Of a stretch of DNA of 38,247 nucleotides, positions 34,039 to 38,247 are shown piece after piece. Position 1 is the first letter of the stretch, and each line of letters starts with the position of its first letter. A program made the translations under genes and the position numbers. The notes beneath the pieces were generated by a model, which worked only from the letters and a program-made list of their open reading frames with translations, was not told the DNA's origin and did no database searches. The DNA comes from RGIG5612 sp045599965 (GTDB lineage: Bacteria; Bacillota; Clostridia; Lachnospirales; Lachnospiraceae): the NCBI GenBank assembly GCA_045599965.1, contig JAZRXA010000070.1, forward strand, positions 1-38,247. The letters run 5' to 3'.

Positions 34039-37000
34039 CTATTCTTCGTCTTCATCTGCGTAGTCAGCTACGTAGTCTTCTGAATCTTCAAGTTCTCCAG
34101 TTAAATCATTAAACTCTTGAACTGAGAAACCATGTCTAGTTACCTCTTCTTTTGCCTTACCTCCATTGAAGTTAGAAAGTATTGCATTGAAGTTTGTCTC
34201 GCCGTAATCAACTGACTCTAAAAGTTTGATTTCTGTATCATCTTCATTAAGTACTTTGATGTCAAGTGCAAGACTTTGAAGTTCTTTAACAAGTACCTTG
34301 AAGGATTCAGGTGTTCCTGCTTCAGGAATGTTCTCGCCCTTGATGATTGCTTCGTATGTCTTAACACGTCCAACAACATCATCAGATTTAACTGTTAAGA
34401 TTTCTTGGAGTGTGTAAGAAGCACCATAAGCCTCAAGTGCCCAAACTTCCATTTCACCGAAACGTTGTCCACCGAACTGAGCTTTACCACCGAGTGGTTG
34501 CTGAGTAACGAGTGAGTAAGGTCCTGTACTTCTTGCGTGGATCTTATCATCAACTAAGTGGTGAAGTTTAAGGTAATGCATATGTCCGATTGTAACTGGC
34601 GCATCAAAGTATTCACCTGTACGTCCGTCACGAAGTCTAACCTTACCATCACGATTGATTGGAACTCCCTTCCACTCTTCTCTGTGGTCTAAGTTCTTCT
34701 CTAAGTATTTGATGATTTCTGGGTCTACGCTCTTTTCATATTTCTTCTTGAATTTTTCCCAATCGCCGTTAACGTAATCGTTTGCCATATCAAGAGTATC
34801 CATGATATCAAACTCGTTAGCGCCATCGAATACAGGTGTTGCAATGTTAAAGCCGAGTGCTTTAGCTGCAAGTGAAAGGTGAGTTTCAAGTACCTGTCCG
34901 ATATTCATACGAGAAGGAACACCAAGTGGGTTAAGTACGATATCTAATGGGCGTCCGTTTGGAAGGAATGGCATATCTTCTATAGGAAGTACACGAGATA
35001 CAACACCTTTGTTACCATGACGGCCGGCCATTTTATCACCAACACTAATCTTTCTCTTTTGTGCTATGTAAACACGTACTGTTTGATTTACGCCTGGGCT
35101 AAGTTCGTCGCCAGCTTCTCTAGTAAATACTTTTGCGTCAACGACGATTCCGTACGCACCATGAGGAACCTTAAGAGATGTATCTCTAACTTCTCTAGCT
35201 TTCTCACCAAAGATTGCACGAAGGAGTCTCTCTTCTGGTGTAAGTTCTGTTTCTCCCTTAGGAGTAACTTTACCTACTAAGATGTCGCCTGCATGAACCT
35301 CTGCACCGATGCGAACGATTCCGCGTTCATCTAAATCTTTGAGTGCTTCCTCGCCTACGCCAGGAACGTCTCTAGTAATTTCTTCTGGTCCGAGTTTAGT
35401 ATCACGTGCTTCTGTTTCATATCTTTCAATATGAATTGATGTGTAAACATCATCACGTACTAATCTCTCGCTGATAAGTACAGCATCCTCGTAGTTGTAA
35501 CCTTCCCATGTCATGAAACCAATAAGTGGGTTCTTGCCAAGGGCAATTTCACCATTGGATGTTGATGCACCATCTGCGATAACCTGACCTTCTTCAACTC
35601 TTTCGCCTTTATCAACGATTGGTCTTTGGTTGTAGCAGTTAGACTGGTTACTTCTTGCAAACTTAATAAGTCTGTATGTTTCTAAAACGCCGTCATCTTC
35701 TCTGATTCCGATTTCGTTTGATGTTACTCTTTCAACAATGCCGCCTTTTCTAGCAAGCACGCAAACGCCTGAGTCTTTTGCTGCCTTAACTTCCATACCT
35801 GTACCAATTACTGGTGCGTCTGTTGTTAAAAGTGGCACTGCCTGACGCTGCATGTTAGAACCCATAAGAGCACGGTTAGCATCATCATTCTCAAGGAAAG
35901 GAATCATTGATGTAGCAACTGAAAATACCATCTTAGGAGAAACGTCCATAAGGTCGATGTTTCTCTTTTTGAACTGTGATGTTTCCTCTTTCATACGACC
36001 AGAAACATTTTCATTAACAAAATGTCCCTTTTCGTCTAATGGCTCATTAGCCTGAGCAACAATATAGTTATCTTCTTCATCTGCTGTAAGATAAACTACT
36101 TCATCAGTTACAACTGGATTTTCAGGATCCTTTTTATCTACTTTACGATATGGTGCTTCGATGAAGCCATATTCGTTAATTCTTGCATATGTTGCAAGAG
36201 AGTTAATAAGACCGATGTTAGGACCTTCAGGTGTCTCTACTGGACACATTCTTCCATAATGTGAGTAGTGAACGTCACGGACCTCGAATCCGGCTCTATC
36301 TCTTGAAAGACCGCCAGGACCAAGTGCTGAAAGACGTCTCTTATGTGTTAACTCACCAAGTGGGTTATTCTGATCCATAAACTGTGAAAGCTGAGAACTT
36401 CCGAAGAATTCCTTAACTGCTGCAGTTACCGGTTTAATATTAATAAGTGACTGTGGTGAAATGTTTTCAGTATCCTGTGACTGCATTCTTTCACGAACAA
36501 CTCTTTCCATTCTTGAAAGACCAATTCTGTACTGATTCTGTAAAAGTTCACCAACTGCTCTAATACGTCTATTTCCAAGGTGATCGATATCATCTACATT
36601 ACCAATGCCATATTCAAGGTCTAAGCAGTAGTTAATAGAAGCTATAATGTCTTCTTTTGTGATATGTTTTGGAATAAGACCTGGTTTTTTATTGTCATAA
36701 ATGTTATCAGCAAGACATTTGTGAATTGCTTCTTTAATGTCTTCTTCTGTATCATTATTCTCTAAAATATCGGCAAGTGTAGGGTAATATACTGTCTCTG
36801 TAACTCCAAGACTTCTTAAAGTTTCATCATCGAATCCAACATATTCTTTGATGTCTACCATAAGGTTTGAAATTACTTTTACATTTTTTTCTTCTGTTTT
36901 AACCCAAACAAAAGGAACTGCAGCATTCTGAATAGTTTCAGCAAGTTCTGCATTAACAATAGTACCTGCTTCTGCGATTACTTCGCCTGTAGTCATATCG

Positions 37001-37917
37001 ATTACATCTTCAGCAAGCTCTTTTGATTTGAGTCTGTTTTTATATGCTAATTTCTTATTGAATTTGTAACGTCCAACCTTTGCAAGATCGTATCTTCTTG
37101 CATCGAAGAACATACTGGCAATAAGACTTTCAGCACTTTCTACCTGAAGTGGCTCACCTGGACGAATCTTCTTATATAATTCAAGAAGACCATCTTCGTA
37201 GCTTCCTTCTGGATGTTTTTCATTTTTTGATGCGTCTTTTGTAAAGCTTGCTACAATCTTTGGCTCTTCACCGAATAATTCGATAATCTCTGAGTCTGTA
37301 CCATAGCCTAAAGCTCTAACTAATACTGTAACTGGAACCTTTCTGGTTCTGTCTACACGTACATAAAATACATCGTTTGAATCTGTTTCATATTCTAACC
37401 ATGCACCTCTGTTAGGAATTACAGTTGAAGAATAAAGCTTCTTTCCTAATTTGTCGTGTGCTTCACCAAAATAAATACCAGGTGATCTAACTAACTGGCT
37501 AACGATTACACGTTCCGCACCGTTAATTACAAATGTACCTGTCGCTGTCATAAGTGGCAAATCACCCATGAAAATGGTATCAGTTACCATTTGTCCGTCT
37601 TCCTTGTTGATAAGTCTGACATCCACATTAAGCGGAGCAGCGTAAGTAGCATCTCGCTCTTTACACTCTTCAATAGAATACTTGACTTTGTCTTCATCTA
37701 ATTTAAAGCCCGAAAACTCTAAGCTTAAATGATTACTGTAGTCTTCGATCGGAGATATGTCATTAAAAACTTCCATAAGGCCTTCGTCTAAAAACCACTG
37801 ATAAGAATTCTTCTGAATTTCTATCAAATTTGGCATATCAAGAACCTCTTTTTGTCTTGCAAAACTCATTCTCATGCCTTTGCCTGTTTTTAATGGACGT
37901 ATTCTGTTTTTCTCCAT
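34039..37917 (-). CDS. rpoB: RNA polymerase beta subunit
   Basis: The 1292-residue second-largest subunit. I choose the ATG at 37917 (MEKNRIRPLKTGKGMRMSF), the family-like N-terminus; a GTG at 37929 in the same frame sits against the AAGGGG ribosome binding site and is unlikely. The rifampicin-binding region (about residues 495-540) reads SSQLSQFMDQNNPLGELTHK and RRLSALGPGGLSRDRAG, with wild-type Asp, His and Ser at the common resistance positions, so sensitivity is predicted. C-terminal catalytic and clamp blocks include GQRFGEMEVWALEAYGA, and an acidic tail follows. There are no rplJ/rplL genes before it; it has its own promoter next to a divergent gene. Confidence 0.98.
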   Translation of the reverse strand: MEKNRIRPLKTGKGMRMSFARQKEVLDMPNLIEIQKNSYQWFLDEGLMEVFNDISPIEDYSNHLSLEFSGFKLDEDKVKYSIEECKERDATYAAPLNVDVRLINKEDGQMVTDTIFMGDLPLMTATGTFVINGAERVIVSQLVRSPGIYFGEAHDKLGKKLYSSTVIPNRGAWLEYETDSNDVFYVRVDRTRKVPVTVLVRALGYGTDSEIIELFGEEPKIVASFTKDASKNEKHPEGSYEDGLLELYKKIRPGEPLQVESAESLIASMFFDARRYDLAKVGRYKFNKKLAYKNRLKSKELAEDVIDMTTGEVIAEAGTIVNAELAETIQNAAVPFVWVKTEEKNVKVISNLMVDIKEYVGFDDETLRSLGVTETVYYPTLADILENNDTEEDIKEAIHKCLADNIYDNKKPGLIPKHITKEDIIASINYCLDLEYGIGNVDDIDHLGNRRIRAVGELLQNQYRIGLSRMERVVRERMQSQDTENISPQSLINIKPVTAAVKEFFGSSQLSQFMDQNNPLGELTHKRRLSALGPGGLSRDRAGFEVRDVHYSHYGRMCPVETPEGPNIGLINSLATYARINEYGFIEAPYRKVDKKDPENPVVTDEVVYLTADEEDNYIVAQANEPLDEKGHFVNENVSGRMKEETSQFKKRNIDLMDVSPKMVFSVATSMIPFLENDDANRALMGSNMQRQAVPLLTTDAPVIGTGMEVKAAKDSGVCVLARKGGIVERVTSNEIGIREDDGVLETYRLIKFARSNQSNCYNQRPIVDKGERVEEGQVIADGASTSNGEIALGKNPLIGFMTWEGYNYEDAVLISERLVRDDVYTSIHIERYETEARDTKLGPEEITRDVPGVGEEALKDLDERGIVRIGAEVHAGDILVGKVTPKGETELTPEERLLRAIFGEKAREVRDTSLKVPHGAYGIVVDAKVFTREAGDELSPGVNQTVRVYIAQKRKISVGDKMAGRHGNKGVVSRVLPIEDMPFLPNGRPLDIVLNPLGVPSRMNIGQVLETHLSLAAKALGFNIATPVFDGANEFDIMDTLDMANDYVNGDWEKFKKKYEKSVDPEIIKYLEKNLDHREEWKGVPINRDGKVRLRDGRTGEYFDAPVTIGHMHYLKLHHLVDDKIHARSTGPYSLVTQQPLGGKAQFGGQRFGEMEVWALEAYGASYTLQEILTVKSDDVVGRVKTYEAIIKGENIPEAGTPESFKVLVKELQSLALDIKVLNEDDTEIKLLESVDYGETNFNAILSNFNGGKAKEEVTRHGFSVQEFNDLTGELEDSEDYVADYADEDEE

Positions 37918-38022
37918 TTGACATTTCACCCCTTGCCTGTGTTATAGTCGCTTGTATTGCAGTGTTTATCTAGGTTTAAGAACTGTCGATTAGTCGCAAA
38001 GCACCACAATAGTGCACCGTAT
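37918..38022 (-). promoter_or_regulatory. rpoB 5' leader
   Basis: This is the predicted untranslated leader of about 100 bases between the rpoB transcription start (near 38016) and its ATG. It ends with AAGGGG as ribosome binding site. TAGTCGC occurs twice on the plus strand (37945-37951 and 37991-37997), and GCAC/GTGC can pair near the start. I see no known L10-type or other riboswitch fold. Confidence 0.45.
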
Positions 38023-38052
38023 ATTGTATCACAAGAGTTTTGTAAAAGTCAA
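38023..38052 (-). promoter_or_regulatory. Promoter of rpoBC
   Basis: On the minus strand TTGACT (38047-38052), an 18-bp spacer and TACAAT (38023-38028), preceded by TG to form an extended -10, make a strong vegetative promoter. Confidence 0.75.
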
Positions 38053-38142
38053 TGGTTTTTTAGAGAAGATTTGAAAAATATTTTCGCGTTCTAGTTGTCG
38101 AAGCTTCGCGGTAGTTTGACAGTTGAATAAAGAAAAAATCGT

Positions 38143-38171
38143 TGCAGGTCTTGAAAAGCCTGTATTTTTTT
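38143..38171 (+). terminator. Terminator-like hairpin between divergent rpoB and the next gene
   Basis: TGCAGG and CCTGTA pair (one G-U), with CTT/AAG continuing after a bulged T around GAA, followed by seven T on the plus strand. On the minus strand a weaker T run follows after a few bases. No plus-strand gene ends here, so its purpose is unclear; it may insulate the two divergent units. Confidence 0.6.
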
Positions 38172-38194
38172 GTCAAATTTTATTCATTTTTATG

Positions 38195-38237
38195 TGGCGA
38201 TATATGGCGATATGTGATATAATAAGTATATCGGAGG
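38195..38237 (+). promoter_or_regulatory. Promoter, operator-like repeats and RBS of a gene leaving the window
   Basis: A perfect TATAAT (38218-38223) is preceded by two tandem 10-bp copies, TGGCGATATA (38195-38204) and TGGCGATATG (38205-38214), and overlaps the inverted repeat GATATA-ATAAG-TATATC (38216-38232). GGAGG (38233-38237) follows six bases before an ATG. There is no good -35, which with the repeats suggests a regulated promoter. Confidence 0.6.
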
Positions 38238-38243
38238 TGCGCC

Positions 38244-38247
38244 ATGA
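38244..38247 (+). CDS. First codon of a gene truncated by the window end
   Basis: Only ATG and one further base are visible. The call rests on the GGAGG site six bases upstream and the TATAAT before it. The product cannot be told; repeats over the promoter would suit a self-regulating transcription factor, but that is a guess. Confidence 0.45.

Noticed and set aside
37918..37929. GTG start for rpoB
   Set aside because: It lies directly against the AAGGGG site, leaving no spacing; the ATG at 37917 gives the family N-terminus.
1..38247. CRISPR arrays, tRNA or rRNA genes, insertion sequences
   Set aside because: Non-coding gaps are at most about 330 bases and show no spaced repeats, cloverleaf sequences or transposase frames.

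Overview
This window is AT-rich bacterial chromosome, most likely from an anaerobic Bacillota/Clostridia species (base composition and codons judged by eye, not counted). Supporting signs are the Gram-positive surface protein with a PKTGD-type sorting signal, the ProS type 3 prolyl-tRNA synthetase, an ECF-type riboflavin transporter subunit, a three-gene anaerobic glycerol-3-phosphate dehydrogenase-like cluster, a GPH-like sugar permease beside GH2/GH36 glycosidases, and strong purine-rich ribosome binding sites. The RpoB N-terminus also looks clostridial. I cannot name a genus.

Layout. (1) 1-738, + strand: the 3' part of a RhuM-family gene, visibly richer in G+C than its neighbours, closed by a hairpin terminator. 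(2) 837-3677, -: a large cell-wall-anchored multidomain surface protein. (3) 3689-9982: a divergent carbohydrate locus. An MFS permease and a coupled glycerophosphodiesterase read left; a GH2 beta-galactosidase-like enzyme and a GH36-like alpha-galactosidase read right, from a 117-bp divergent promoter region with a small palindrome. (4) 9979-19457, -: a seven-gene run led by murA, with a near-consensus promoter and a leader hairpin: murA, metK, proS, cca, phospho-sugar mutase, a UDP-GlcNAc 4,6-dehydratase-like gene, and an unusual RsbW-like ATPase/GNAT fusion. The gaps hold short GC-rich palindromic elements. (5) 19577-30266, -: a run ending at a good terminator: three glycerol-3-phosphate dehydrogenase-like genes, a RibU-like riboflavin S component, typA, a KOW/Sel1-like protein, a MATE transporter, mscL, and an M23/G5 cell-wall hydrolase with its own promoter. 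(6) 30358-37917, -: rpoC and rpoB, with their own promoter and terminator and without the usual ribosomal-protein neighbours. (7) 38195-38247, +: promoter, operator-like repeats, ribosome binding site and first codon of a gene running off the window.

Functional threads. Glycerol-3-phosphate released by the phosphodiesterase could feed the glp-like flavoenzymes, whose cofactor precursor could be supplied by the translationally coupled RibU-like protein. The murA run combines envelope precursor synthesis with translation and SAM supply. No CRISPR array, tRNA, rRNA, insertion sequence or clear new defence system is visible. The most unusual items are the ATPase/GNAT fusion, the family of GC-rich palindromic spacers, the hairpin leaders before murA and the M23 gene, and the detached rpoBC unit.
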